NCBI RefSeq assembly: GCF_026745355.1
Contig: NC_079202.1
Span: 42,164,146-42,228,145, forward strand
Direction of reading: 5' to 3'
DNA from: Beta vulgaris subsp. vulgaris
Lineage: Eukaryota; Streptophyta; Magnoliopsida; Caryophyllales; Amaranthaceae
Length of the DNA stretch: 64,000 nucleotides
Both the position numbers and the translations under genes were made by a program. The notes under the pieces are model-generated. The model saw nothing but the letters and a program-made list of their open reading frames with translations, was not told where the DNA came from and searched no databases. This document shows positions 24,301 through 34,830 of this stretch, piece by piece (position 1 is the first letter of the stretch; each line of letters opens with the position of its first letter).

Positions 24301-25130
24301 ACAACCATTTTATCTCTCAAGGATGAACATAGTCCATCTCATCAAACAGTTTAGTAAGAAAAGGACGCGAAGTTTAAGAAGAGCAATCGATGAAGGGGAT
24401 GAGAGGAGGAGGAAATTTCGTCATTCGAGTACTAATTGTCTTCGGACCTAATGAAACACGATACGCACTGAAAAATTCACTTATTAGTTTTTGAACACAT
24501 CTCTCGTCTCCTCAGGCCTCATCACTCACCTCTTCTTTTCATCACAATTTCCACAATAATTTATTTGGTACCCATTTACCCCAGTTGGTTGATCATAGTG
24601 AGGTTTAAATTTTTTAAAGTATGGTAATCTGTTCTTAAGCCTGGGACAGAATCTACTTAAATGTACAGGAGAAGAAATTGGGTCAAAATGTCCTTAAATT
24701 ACTCTTCTTTTCTAAGTTCTTGCTCCTGAGTTTTGAAACTCTGAACATCAAAAAATTCAACATTTCTCTCATCACATTTCTAGAAACATCTTCAGAATCA
24801 AATTACAGGTGAAATCTCTCACATTTTTTTGCAAAATTCAACAGCATAAATATAACCCCACAAATTACAAGCAATAAATAAAGAAACAAGTAACATTAAA
24901 ATAAAATTTGAAAGGAAGATTATAAGAAGAAAGTATACCTCAGAAATAAGGGCATTTTTGTAGGGAACTCCACCTTTGGTAAGTGAAGAAAGAACAGGAG
25001 TAAAATGCGGACTCTTAATCTTAGTCCCAGAACAAAAACAAAAGCTAATTTTACTTCTACTTGTATTTGTAGTGCTGCAAATATATTTGGTGGATGAAAG
25101 TGAAAATGCACAAGTCCAGTTACTGGCCAT
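17032..25130 (-). CDS. SGRL: STAY-GREEN-LIKE protein (Mg-dechelatase family), five exons
   Basis: Exons on the minus strand: 25130-24939, 18330-18154, 17770-17609, 17535-17389 and a last exon ending at 17032 (start 17127 in the preferred model). All internal junctions are phase 0 with GT-AG borders, giving about 257 residues, normal for the family. Residues 1-64 are rich in Ser/Thr and poor in acidic residues, like a plastid transit peptide. The Staygreen domain follows with FEASKLTV, SHCDFTANLTLTIS, LQGWY, VVAEWK, VHCYVSG, AELRYHIFSKELPLV, WVYFHS and ECWGPL. Family members remove Mg from chlorophyll or chlorophyllide in the plastid. The Cys-rich C-terminal motif of true SGR proteins is lacking, hence the SGRL call. 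Intron 1 is 6.6 kb because of a copia insertion. Confidence 0.93.
17179..17344. mobile_element. Stowaway-like MITE in SGRL intron 4
   Basis: The ends are CTCCCTCGGTCCATATCTAA and the matching reverse complement finishing GAATTGGAGGGAG. The right flank is TA; the left is CA, probably a mutated TA. It fills 166 of the 261 bp of intron 4. Confidence 0.8.
18534..18846. mobile_element. MITE with GGACCGTTTGGT ends in SGRL intron 1
   Basis: The left end GGACCGTTTGGTAAGAAGTC and the right end reverse-complement as a long inverted repeat of about 45 bp that also includes TCATAAAT and GGTAATGGTAAT blocks. The element is 313 bp and has no coding capacity. The superfamily is uncertain (hAT or PIF/Harbinger type); I could not define a target duplication. 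Confidence 0.75.
19284..19510 (+). repeat. Left LTR of C1
   Basis: Begins TGAAGATTATAAAG and ends ATTCACA before TGGTATCAGAGC. Shares long blocks with 24120-24265, such as GTTAGCTAGTTTGTTAGCTA. Confidence 0.85.
19587..20694 (+). pseudogene. C1 gag, frameshifted at the zinc knuckle
   Basis: The open frame from 19587 to 20513 encodes about 308 residues of copia gag, with LNGSNFISWKLNVKRAL near residue 60 (the retrotransposon gag N-terminal motif) and a UBN2-type capsid region. A frameshift near 20490 moves the knuckle into another frame, where KKSGHTKDVCFKLKGFPPNW is still readable (20395-20694). The product would form virus-like particles; this copy lacks an intact gag. Confidence 0.85.
20836..24070 (+). 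pseudogene. C1 pol (protease, integrase, RT, RNase H), broken
   Basis: The protease piece (20836-21075) reads WIIDSRATDHVTF, in which the catalytic DSG has become DSR. Integrase pieces (21528-21773 and 21804-22091) hold FLNIDDYSW and IRSDNGAE, and a stop falls just before NGRVERKHK. The linker 22214-22624 is Ser/His-rich. RT pieces around 22914-23183 hold KRSLSGLKQASRQW, and YVDDMVLTG is readable just after in a different frame. RNase H fragments lie at 23620-24070 (AYSDAEW, then LVSWKTKKQ). There are many stops and shifts, so this is an old copy. Confidence 0.88.
24120..24265 (+). repeat. Right LTR of C1, truncated
   Basis: Begins TGAAGATTATAAAG after a purine tract. Identity to the left LTR ends abruptly at CTCTCTCTTCT, and the remainder of the LTR is missing. 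Confidence 0.85.
24266..24938 (-). other. Remainder of SGRL intron 1
   Basis: Non-coding sequence between the truncated right LTR of C1 and SGRL exon 1. No further element recognised. Confidence 0.5.
24939..25130 (-). CDS. SGRL: SGRL exon 1 (start codon and plastid transit peptide)
   Basis: The 64-codon exon opens MASNWTCAFSLSSTKY in a good context (TTCCATGGCC) and ends LISE at a GAG/GTATAC donor. Joined to exon 2 it reads LISE-AVRILGPQARFEASKL, matching the family at the domain border. A short overlapping upstream frame starts at 25174 in another frame and could act as a uORF. The assignment rests on frame, splice sites and transit-peptide composition, since this part of the family is not conserved in sequence. 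Confidence 0.85.
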
Positions 25131-25450
25131 GGAAGCACATCAATTTTCTCTGCCCTCTTCTCTTCATGCTTCACATCTAACCACCATTGCCATCAAACAG
25201 ATTACAAAGACAGAGAAGAAAAAGAAGAGGGATTGAAGTTTGTAACTTTGTATGTGGATGTGTTGAATTGAAATGGGAGAAATGTGGGAATGCTGAATGT
25301 GGACGTGGGATACATTGTCCCCACCATGGAATCCATCTGACTTTGCTCTACCACTCGTTCGTTTTTCTTTTTTTCCTTTTTTTTCCCTTTTTTTTAATAA
25401 AGTGAAGAGAGGAGTTTGTTAGTTGAGATTCCACGAACCACTTTACATGT
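25131..25450 (-). promoter_or_regulatory. SGRL 5' leader and proximal promoter region
   Basis: This is the sequence directly upstream of the SGRL start on the minus strand, assigned by position. It contains the overlapping upstream ATG frame from 25174 and a long A-rich run near 25380 on the minus strand. I cannot place a TATA box or transcription start with confidence. Confidence 0.35.
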
Positions 25451-25469
25451 GATGAGTTAAGGAATTTGG

Positions 25470-25780
25470 CTATGGTTGCAAATTTATTGATCAACTCGAA
25501 TTTGACTCGATCAAAATTTGATTCGAGTTAACTCGAGCTCGTTCGATTGAGTTCAAAACTCGATAACTTTGAACGCAATTCAATTGTTTTCGATCCATTT
25601 CTCTTTGAAATGAAAAGAAGATATAAAGAAAAGAAGATATAATGATAAAATGCTTAAAATTCAAGGTAAAGCGAAACGTTAAACAAGGTGCTCATTAACA
25701 GCTCGACTCGACTGGAAACTTAGCGAGCACGAGTCGAGCAATCTTCTGCTCGTGATCGACTCGCTCGATTAGCACCCCTA
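25470..25780. repeat. hAT-like remnant rich in ACTCGA/CTCGAC motifs
   Basis: The right end, read in reverse, is TAGGGGTGCTAATCGAGC, a familiar plant element end. The left end near 25470 is diverged and I find no target duplication. The right half recurs inverted in the triplicated region (28562-28616, 29500-29540 and 30440-30475). Confidence 0.5.
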
Positions 25781-25782
25781 AG

Positions 25783-25975
25783 TTAGGTTATGTTCTTTTG
25801 GACTGAATTAATGAAAATTCAATTTGATTCAGTTCAATTCAGTTAGGCTCCTTCTCACAATGTTAATTTAGTTTAGACAAACTAAATTCTGTTATGTTCA
25901 ATTCAGACAAATTAAGTTTAATTCGGATAGATTAATTTAAGTCAAGTTCAGTTCATTTCAAAAGAACATAGCTTA
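25783..25975. repeat. Short inverted-repeat element (GTTATGTTCTTTTG ends)
   Basis: TTAGGTTATGTTCTTTTGGA on the left is mirrored by TTCAAAAGAACATAGCTTA on the right, so the segment can fold into a hairpin. Its left half is repeated in inverted orientation in each unit of the 27.9-30.7 kb tandem array. Confidence 0.6.
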
Positions 25976-26333
25976 TCCTATTACCATTGATACTAAGGTG
26001 AACCTCGTTTGGGTTTGTAAGTTCAAACTCTTGCACTTAGAAATTATTTTCCATGGACATGACGTAAAAACTATTATAGCTATTATGTATTTGCTTAAGG
26101 TCGATTTTACAGGTTGTTTACTCGTATTATTATCATTTAGTAAGCTTGAGGTCAATTTTGCAGTAATTTCTTATATTTTATTTTTACTCCTCTTTTTCAT
26201 AATAAGTTTGGAAACCGTAAGACGCTCACTTTCTCTATAACACCCCGTCCTTCTACAACTAAAAATACTTAATAGTTACTGTTTAAAATTAACTAAAAGA
26301 CGTTAGCGGAAGTAACGTCGGGACGGATATTGT
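25976..26333. other. Non-genic spacer
   Basis: AT-rich sequence with a first TATAACACCCC motif at about 26239, similar to the LTR end that follows. No gene seen. Confidence 0.35.
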
Positions 26334-27927
26334 AACACCCCATAACTTTCACTCCTAGTTTTTCGCAAAAATTTTCCCTAATACTATTATTTACTTTAAA
26401 TTAATGATTTCGATTTTTATAAATTAATGGGAGCCGGAATATTTTTATTATTTGATGTACTTATGTGATTTATATTTATATTTATAATTTAATTTTTTAA
26501 TTTTATTTTATTTTTTTGTTATTAATTATTTTTAAGTTTAGATGCGATTTAGTAATTTATCAATTTATCGCGTAACAGACCTTTTGTCACTTGGGTTGTT
26601 GATGAAATGGGTCGAAAATTTTTGTGCGCTTGGAAAATGGGGCAGTCGACCTTATGGTGGAGAATAGAAGATATTTCTTTCTTTGATTTGTTGTCTTTTC
26701 ACATTTCTTTAATCCCTCATAACATCCATCATAAATCATCATTTAAACCCTTTGATTATCCTTTTATAACCACCAAAAATTATGACTAAACTCAAAATAA
26801 TATTGCTACCATTCTACTTCATTTCATTCGGCCATTTCAAGTCTCTCTCTAAATTTTCTACTTCTTTTTTGTTCTCATCAAATTGTTCTTAATATTTTCT
26901 ACTTGCCTAATCATCGTTCGTGGTGCCTTGGGGTTTAAAGAGGACGTGGATTGCATGCATAGCACGAGAATATCTCAGTATAATCATCTCTCCTCCTATG
27001 TTCCAAGTAACTAGTAGTTATCTTAGAACGCTAGAGATTAGAGTATATATATTTCGGTAGTAGATTAATTCGTTAGGAAAATTGTTTTAATTATATTTTT
27101 ATACGAAATTATTGAAGAAAAATTATGAGAACGTTCATTTTGTGTACTGTGTGTATATTATCTGCAGAAATATAATTTTTTCTTGACTTTTCCTATTTAA
27201 ATAATTAAATCGGTTATTTGTGTGTTTATAAATTAATTATGAAATAATTAGTATATGTGATTTTTAATTACTGAAATTATTTTTACTAAGGTTTATTATG
27301 TGTGTAGTATGTATTTTATTTATTATAATAATTTATTGTTTACCGTTTTCATGCTTAATTAATTAAATTCTCTATTTATGCATTTTTGTTGTTATGAGTA
27401 AATAATTCATGAATATTATAAATTAAGGCCAAAAAATATATTTCTTTGCACAATCAGTTGTGCCGTGAGTGTATGCATGTTTTGTGAATATATGGTAATT
27501 TTTGTGCGTTTATTTATAATTTGAAGTATTTTATTTGCTTTATTGAGTAATATGGAACTACTTTTGAGGTCCAAAAATTTGAAATAAATTTATTAATGTT
27601 ATATTAAGAAAATGAAAATATTATGTTAATTTTTATAAGAATTTAGAGTTTGGTTTTAATTATCAAATAATTCTTATTAAGTTTATTCATTTAATTATTA
27701 TGAGAATATTAATCTGGTTTAAGTGAGTCTTTTTGCATTCTTTTGATAGTTGATGACTTATGTTGTTATTGTCATAATTATTTGTCATTATTTTTACGTT
27801 CGTTATTATAACAAGTGATTAATTATTTACGTTTATTTGAGTTACTGAATAATCGGTTAATTTAATCTTGTTCTTTTAGTAGCGTCATACGACGCACCTA
27901 GATAGATCAGACGCGGTTTTCTGGTGT
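26334..27927 (+). repeat. LTR-like sequence beginning TGTAACACCCC (Ty3/gypsy type?)
   Basis: TGTAACACCCC at 26334 is preceded by a purine-rich stretch (GTCGGGACGGATA). That pairing is typical of the polypurine tract to LTR border of chromovirus-type Ty3/gypsy elements. The sequence then runs AT-rich with no ORF. The matching LTR terminus and any gag-pol are missing, so it would be a partial or solo LTR. Assignment rests on the terminus alone. Confidence 0.4.
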
Positions 27928-30680
27928 GTTAGATGCACAGTAGTGGCGCGGGGGGGCAAGCTCATGCGATGAGCGCGTGTTATTCTGGTCTGTTGTTTGT
28001 TGTGCGTATTATGTTGTATTATTCGAACGAATTCAAATGTATGCGTAATATTTATGTTTGCTAGTTATTATTGTTGTTTGGGAATTAACTTTATTTAACA
28101 ATATTTAATGTTATATAACTCTTTATATGTCTTTACTTGTGCTTAAATTGTACAAAATAATATTTGTTGTTTTAAGTGATCATTGTAAAGCTTATGAGTT
28201 ATTCCTTTGAGAAATTGTGGAGAAGTTTTGAAGAGTTTTTGCTATCTATTTATGATTTGTGGGTATAAGGTCGTGTGGCATCACTTTTGACGAATATTAT
28301 TGAGATGAATTGTATTTTTAAGATATTTATGATTTTATTTGAGAAAAGAACATCCGGTGGGATAGGCGTAGTCCCCGGTGAAAAACATGCCAACCACCTA
28401 GGTTGCGATCTAGGGTTAAAGTTGGATTATTTGTTGTCGTCCGAGAGGACAAGGAATGCTACGTGTACTACTCCGCATCGGGAGTTTGGTCATTTTAAAT
28501 ACTGACATTGTGAGAAGGAGCCTAACTGAATCGAATTGAATTTTCATTAATTCCGTACAAAAGAACATAACCTAACTTAGGGGTGCTAATCGAGCGAGTC
28601 GATCACGAGCAGAGACACTAGGCGTTAGCTTCTTCAACATTAAAAAATCTCATTTCTTGTTGTTCTGTTCCGACCATGATTACCGGCAATCGGAAGCTCA
28701 TATTCAAAATCGATTCAGTCAAAGTTAATACCAAGATATACTCAACGTACTTTCAAATTTTCAGAACAATCTAACGGTTAGATCTCCGGATATGGTCATT
28801 GTCGTGAAGGTGTGAGAAGAAAAATGGGGTATTATCTGATGCGTTAGATGCACAGTAGTGGCGTGGAGGGCAAGCTCCTGCGCTGAGCGCGTGTTATTCT
28901 GGTCTGTTGTTTGTTGTGCGTATTTTGTTGTGGTATTATTCGAACAAATTCTATTGTATGCGTAATATTTATGTTTGCTGGTTATTATTGCTGTTTGGGA
29001 ATTAACTTTATTTAACAATATTTAATGTTATATAACTCTTTATATGTCTTTAGTTGTGCTTAAACTGTAAAAAGAATATTTGTTGCTTTAAGTGATCATT
29101 GTAAAGCTTATGAGTTATTCCTTTGAGAAAGTGTGGAGAAGTTTTGAAGAGATTGCTATCTATTTATGATTTGTGGGTATAAGGCCGTGTGGCATCACTT
29201 TTGACGAATATTATTGAGATGAATTGTACTTTTAAGATATTTATGATTTTATTTGAGAAAAGAACATCCGGTGGGATAGACATAGTCCTCGGTGAAAAAC
29301 ATGCCAACCACCTAGGTTGCGATCTAGGGTTAAAGTTGGATTAATTGTTCTCGTCCGAGCGAACAAGGAATGCTACGTGTACTACCCCGCATCGGGAGTT
29401 TGGTCATTTTAAATATTGACATTGTGAGAAGGAGCCTAACTGAATTGAACTAAAGCGAATTGAATTTTCATTAATTCAGTCGAAAAGAACATAACCTAAC
29501 TTAGGGGTACTAATCGAGCGAGTCGATCACGAGTAGAGACACTAGGCGTTAGCTTCTTCAACATTGAAAAATCTCATTTCTTGCTGTTCTGTTCCGATCA
29601 TGATTACCGACGATCGGAAGCTCATATTCAAAATCACTTCAGTCAAAGTTAATACCAAGATATACTCAACGTACTTTCCAAAATTTCAGAACGATCTAAC
29701 AGTTAAATCTCCAGATATGGTCATTTTCGTGAAGATTTGAGAAGAAAAATGAGGTATTATCTGATGCGTTAGATGCACAGTAGTGGTGCGGAGGGCAAGC
29801 TCCTGTGCTGAGCGTGTGTTATTCTGGTCTATTGTTTGTTGTGCGTATTATGTTGTGGTATTATTCGAACGAATTCAAATGTATGCATAATATTTATGTT
29901 TGTTGGTGATTATTGTTGTTTAGGGAATTAACTTTATTTAACGATATTTAATGTTATATAACTGTTTATATGTCTTTATGTGTGCTTAAACTGTACAAAA
30001 GAATACTTGTTGTTTTAAGTGATCATTGTAAAGCTTATGAGTTATTCTTTTGAGAAAGTGTGGATAAGTTTTGAAGAGATTTTGCTATCTATTTATGATT
30101 TGTGGGTATAAGGTCGTGTGGCATCACTTTTGACGAATATTATTGAGATGAATTTTATTTTTGAGATATTCATTATTTTATTTGAGAAAAGAACATCTGG
30201 TGGGATAGACGTAGTCTCCGCTGAAAAACATGTCAACCACCTAGGTTGCGATCTAGGGGTAAAGTTGGATTAATTGTTGTCGTCCGAGAGGACAAGGAAT
30301 GCTACGTGTACTACCCCGCATCGGGAGTTTGGTCATTTTAACATTGACATTAGGAGAAGGAGCCTATTTGAATTGAACTAAATCGAATTGAATTTTTATT
30401 AATTCAGTCCAAAAGACCTTAACCTAAATTAGGGGTGCTAATAATCGAGCGAGTCGATCACGAGCAGAGACACTAGGCGTTAGTTTCTTGAACAGTGAAA
30501 AATCTCATTTCTTGTTGTTCTGTTCCGACCATGATTACCGGTGATCGGATGCTCATATTCAAAATCGCTTCAGTCAAAATTAATATCAAGATATACTCAA
30601 CGTACTTTCAAAATTTCAGAACGGTCTAACGATTAAATCTCCGGATATGGTCATTTTCGTGAAGGTGTGAGAAGAAAATC
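27928..30680. repeat. Three-copy tandem array, unit about 0.92 kb
   Basis: The marker GTTAGATGCACAGTAGTGG recurs at 27928, 28842 and 29768, giving units of 914 and 926 bp plus a third of about 910 bp. Each unit carries the same blocks in order: a GTCTGTTGTTTGTTGTGCGTA block, a GGTCGTGTGGCATCAC block, a CCACCTAGGTTGCGATCTAGGG block, an inverted copy of the 25750-25862 sequence, and a stretch ending with ATATGGTCATT. Copies differ by scattered substitutions and small indels. No ORF is conserved across copies. Confidence 0.9.
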
Positions 30681-31177
30681 GGGTTGAATTTTTCTCTTCT
30701 TTTCCTTTTCTCTTCCTCTTCTCTCTTTTCTTTGAAAATGACGAGGGTTAATGAAGAATGGTGGTAAATTTCTTATTAATATCAGAATCTTTGCAAAGAA
30801 AATGGAAGGTTTAAGAGAGTTTTAATGATGGATCAAAATGGGGTTACAAAGGAGTTCAAAGAGACACCAATGATAAACACAACTCTTCACTCTCCTTTAC
30901 TCCATAATTTCTTATTTTCGACCAGCATGACACGCCACATTTGGTGCAACATTTGATCACTCAAGTCGGTCCAACAATGTTATGAAAACGCTACGCGACA
31001 AAATCGCATACTAAACGCCTAAATAAATAACAAAACTAATATAACCTTTATAATAATTAACTAAAACTTTAAATTAAATATATATAAATATAACACAACA
31101 TATAAAAATATACACATTTTCAAAACACGTTCAAAAAAAATTTAAATAATAAATGATATAATTTTGACAGAAAAATA
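30681..31177. other. LTR-like or intergenic sequence after the array
   Basis: A pyrimidine-rich run (TTTCTCTTCTTTTCC) is followed by AT-rich sequence. Read on the minus strand it could be the promoter part of the LTR whose start is at 36080. No gene seen. Confidence 0.3.
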
Positions 31178-31437
31178 CTCCCTCTGTTTTTTTTTTATCA
31201 TTCTCACTTTTCTGTGCGCGTCTCCCAATGCACGTTTTAAAACTTAAATATCTTTCATTATATATTAGTAAAAATTATAACGATTGAATATTAATAAAGT
31301 ACTAATTGAGACGAATCAAACAAGACCCCACATGACTATGTTTTTTCTTATAAATTGAGAACATTTGAGAAGATTCTCTCTATGCATGAATAGTGTCAAG
31401 ATTCCAAGTGAGAAAGATAAAAAAAAAACAGAGGGAG
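31178..31437. mobile_element. Stowaway-like MITE, 260 bp
   Basis: The ends CTCCCTCTGTTTTTTTTTTA and TAAAAAAAAAACAGAGGGAG are exact inverted repeats of about 20 bp, flanked by TA on both sides (31176-31177 and 31438-31439). No coding capacity. Confidence 0.88.
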
Positions 31438-31439
31438 TA

Positions 31440-33316
31440 CTATTTAAAGGCAAATAAACGTGAAAACAACTATTACAACATAAACAAAAATTATAAATTA
31501 TATTTAGATATATTAACCAATAATATGACTTTAAAAGTAAGATAGCAATGTATTTTTATACGGTTTAAAATAAAAGCTCACGTGAAAATAATTTAATTAA
31601 ATCATAAAAACAAATAAATAAGAAACAAACGATAACAAAGACATTAAAGTAGATTTTAGAAATATTAAATTTTAAGAATAATACATAAACAACATCAGAT
31701 TCAACAAAATCACAAACGAGTTGATGGAATCACCCATTATAGCTTTAAATATCAACTTAATAACCTAAATTTCATAAATAGTATTGTTGGAGTACAAGGT
31801 GACACTCCAGAAGGGGGAGGCGTTGAATTGAGTGATTAAATTTAATCGTTTTTCGCAAAAACTTTGATATAGCACTGTGTTATTCGCTCGTAATTCTCTG
31901 ATTTGTGTTTTTGTGAAAACTAACTTGTAACTCAATATGAAATCAACGAATTCAAATAATAGACACTAGAAATAACGTGGTTCAATCTCACCTATGAGAT
32001 CTATATCCACACAAACAAACTCTTTTATTATTTGAATCCTAAAATATCAAACTCTTAATACACTACGATTCCCCCACTACTAACTCTAGTAGTGCTCCCC
32101 AACACTTAACCCTAAGTACTCTCTATAATGATAGAAATTACAGAAAGAATAATGATGAGATCTACTCTCTATAATGATAGAAATTACAGAAAGAATAATG
32201 ATTCCTCAAAAGCATGCTTCTTATTCAAGCAAATAGAGGATCGTTACAATCGTTGTTTAGAAACCTAGACTGACTCGAACTCTGTGCTATACTCTGTGCC
32301 TTAGGAAACAGTTTTCGTTTCTCGAAATCTCCGATTATTTTATCTGAAAATGTGAGTTATGAAACTGAGTTTTATCCCTTATATAGCCTATTATCTGAAT
32401 GAAAATCCTTCTCTAAGTGATATTATCTTTTACTCCTAAGATCTTTCAAAAAAAAAAATCTTTTACTCCTAAGATTAAGGGATAAAACTTTTTCCTTTAA
32501 GAAAAACAATCTTTATCTTTTTATAACTTCATCTTTATCTTTAACCCTTATAAGATAAGTTTTCTCAAACCAATGTTTATCTAAAACTTGATAACCAAAT
32601 TCTTTTATTTTATTAAAACTCCTTTTGTTTTCGAAATTCTTTTATTAAACGTTTTCCTTTAAATCGATTTTTACAAAATCCTTTTCCTTTTTCAAATCGG
32701 TTTTTTATAAAATCCTTTTTTAAAAACGTGTTCTTTGATATCTTAATTTTGAAACTAAGATAAAAGATATATGAAATTAATATGCCTACTTATTTTCTTA
32801 ACTCTGAGAAAATAAATAACCATTCTAATTTCACATTTCTAATTTTAGCACAAAGTTTAGCACAAGGTTCCAATACTTTACATTACATAATTAAGAGTGT
32901 AACAAAATCTAAGCTTCCATATCTTCAAGTTCTTCAATCTTTCACGAACGTCTAGTCTTCATGGCTTTCTTAGATCAATGTTACACTCATACAAGTTATG
33001 GCACAAATCGTTTATCATCATCAAAATAAAATTGACTTAGATTAACAACAAGTATAAACTTATCAAATTGATAATGAAGTCCAGGAATCACCCATGATTA
33101 CTTGTATCAATTCAAATAAGCTAAATAATGAAAATAAGTATAAATTTATAAGTATATACAAAACTTACCAAATTAACATTCAAGTCAAAGAATTTCCCTT
33201 TATGACCTTTATCAACTCAAAGTCTCAAAAAAGTCAAGTTTAAAATAATAAAACTCATGATAAATATTTAATAAACACAATAATATTCAAATGCTAAGTA
33301 AAAACAAACTTTTATA
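31440..33316. other. Non-genic; unclassified repeat sequence
   Basis: Around 31800 the text GAAGGGGGAGGCGTTGAATTG, followed by a block with ACGTGGTTCAATCTCACC, resembles a repeat common in plant genomes, but I cannot classify it. It also contains a small tandem duplication at 32117-32202 and a duplicated TCTTTTACTCCTAAGAT (32429 and 32458). No gene found. Confidence 0.35.
32117..32202. repeat. Two-copy direct repeat, 46-bp period
   Basis: The 40-bp segment beginning TACTCTCTATAATGATAG occurs at 32117-32156 and 32163-32202 with no differences that I can see. Confidence 0.9.
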
Positions 33317-34308
33317 TTTCCTTCGTTATGTTTTAAATGAAACATTGGGTGAAATGCCACTAGTCATTGATCAATTTTGACTTCAATTTATCGCTATTAT
33401 ATAAAGAAGAATATAGTCAAGTGGGATATTGTTAGATTCATCTCGATGCATACTATCAAATTACTCCCTCCGTTCTCTTTTGTTCTTCGTATTTAGAATA
33501 AGGGGAGGAACCAATGCAACATTAAATGTTTGGTTAGATTCCCCTCATATAAGGAGAGAGAAATTAATAATAAAAAAAAGAGATTCTATCACTTTCTCTT
33601 TACCCATGAAAATAATATTTGCTTCCATTTTCCTAACCTTAGCTTTAATCTTTTCGTCATCATCAGTTTCAAAACAACAAATAAATTTACAAACTGATTT
33701 TGCTATTATCTTAAATCATATTCGAATTCCAAAACTTGAAAATTATACATAAATTCCTCAGACGAATATTTCTATATCCTTGATTTTGCTTCGAAACCAT
33801 TTTTTTTTAATTTCCTCACAATTATACATACAAAAAAGGGACAAATCCTTGATTTTTCTATTCCCCAATTTGCTTCAAATAAGCCCAACAATGGTATTCT
33901 TCTCCCTCCTATGATACGACAATTGACAATGCAACCATTCCTTCTCGTCAGCCTAAATGCTGCTCCTACCTTCTACTTTGTCGTCTTCTTCTTCTGCTTG
34001 TTGCTACTGCATGTTGTCGTCCTTCAATTTCCGGCCAATTCCTGCCATATTTTTCGAGTGTAACATTGTTCGCTGCCACATCAACTCTGTTAGTGTTCCT
34101 AGTCACTGGTGTTGTTGAAGTTGTAATTTTGCCCAAAAATCAAACCATAATAAGGAAAAGATTTACCGGATTTGAAATGAAAGAGGGCTGAGTTTTTATT
34201 TTTATAAAACTAAGGTTTATCAGTAAGAAACTAAGGACATGTTCTCCCCAGCTTATTTTCAGTTCATTTAAGCTCAACTCCATTCTTTTATAACCATTTT
34301 GTTAAATA

Positions 34309-34626
34309 CTCCCTCCGTTTCCTAAAGATCTTCCCACTTACTGTTCCTACAGATACCAAGGAAAATCAAGTTGTGTGGGGCATGGTGTGAGTAAAGTAGG
34401 AAAGAGAAAAGGGTTAAGATAAATAAACAAATAAAAAGGGGTTAAAGTAGGAGAGAGAAAGGGAGTAAAATTGAATTAATAATGTAATGGTGGACCATAT
34501 GATAGTGACATGAGATGGTAAATAGGGAAATTTGTTTTGCCAAATAAGGAATAAAGCAAAAGAGGGAAGATCTTTTGGAAACACCCTTAAACGGAAAGAG
34601 GGAAGATCTTTAGGAAACGGATGGAG
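34309..34626. mobile_element. Stowaway-like MITE, 318 bp
   Basis: CTCCCTCCGTTTCCTAAAGA at the left and TTTAGGAAACGGATGGAG at the right are inverted repeats, and TA flanks both sides (34307-34308 and 34627-34628). No coding capacity. Confidence 0.85.
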
Positions 34627-34667
34627 TATTATTATTATGTTGGTCTAATTTATTTTACTACTTGCTC

Positions 34668-34734
34668 TTATTATTATTATTATTATTATTTTATTATTAT
34701 TATTATTATTATTTATTTTATATCATTATTATTA

Positions 34735-34778
<44 letters not shown>

Positions 34779-34830
34779 TCTATATATTTTTTTTTATTAT
34801 AGCTTTATTCATTATTATTACTATTATTAT
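34668..34830. repeat. TTA microsatellite
   Basis: A nearly pure (TTA)n run of about 160 bp with a few interruptions. It sits directly beside the right TA of the MITE, a common birthplace for such repeats. The open frame across it (Tyr/Leu/Ile runs) is an artefact. Confidence 0.93.

Noticed and set aside
24976..25405. Plus-strand frames opposite SGRL exon 1
   Set aside because: They are antisense shadows of exon 1 and its leader; the minus-strand reading explains splicing and protein family.
27928..30680. CRISPR-like or bacterial repeat array
   Set aside because: The units are 0.9 kb, only three, and contiguous without spacers; the surroundings are plant nuclear DNA.
33429..33752. 107-codon plus-strand frame with a possible signal peptide
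   Set aside because: It overlaps MITE ends and AT-rich debris, and has no upstream leader or domain; a chance frame is more likely.
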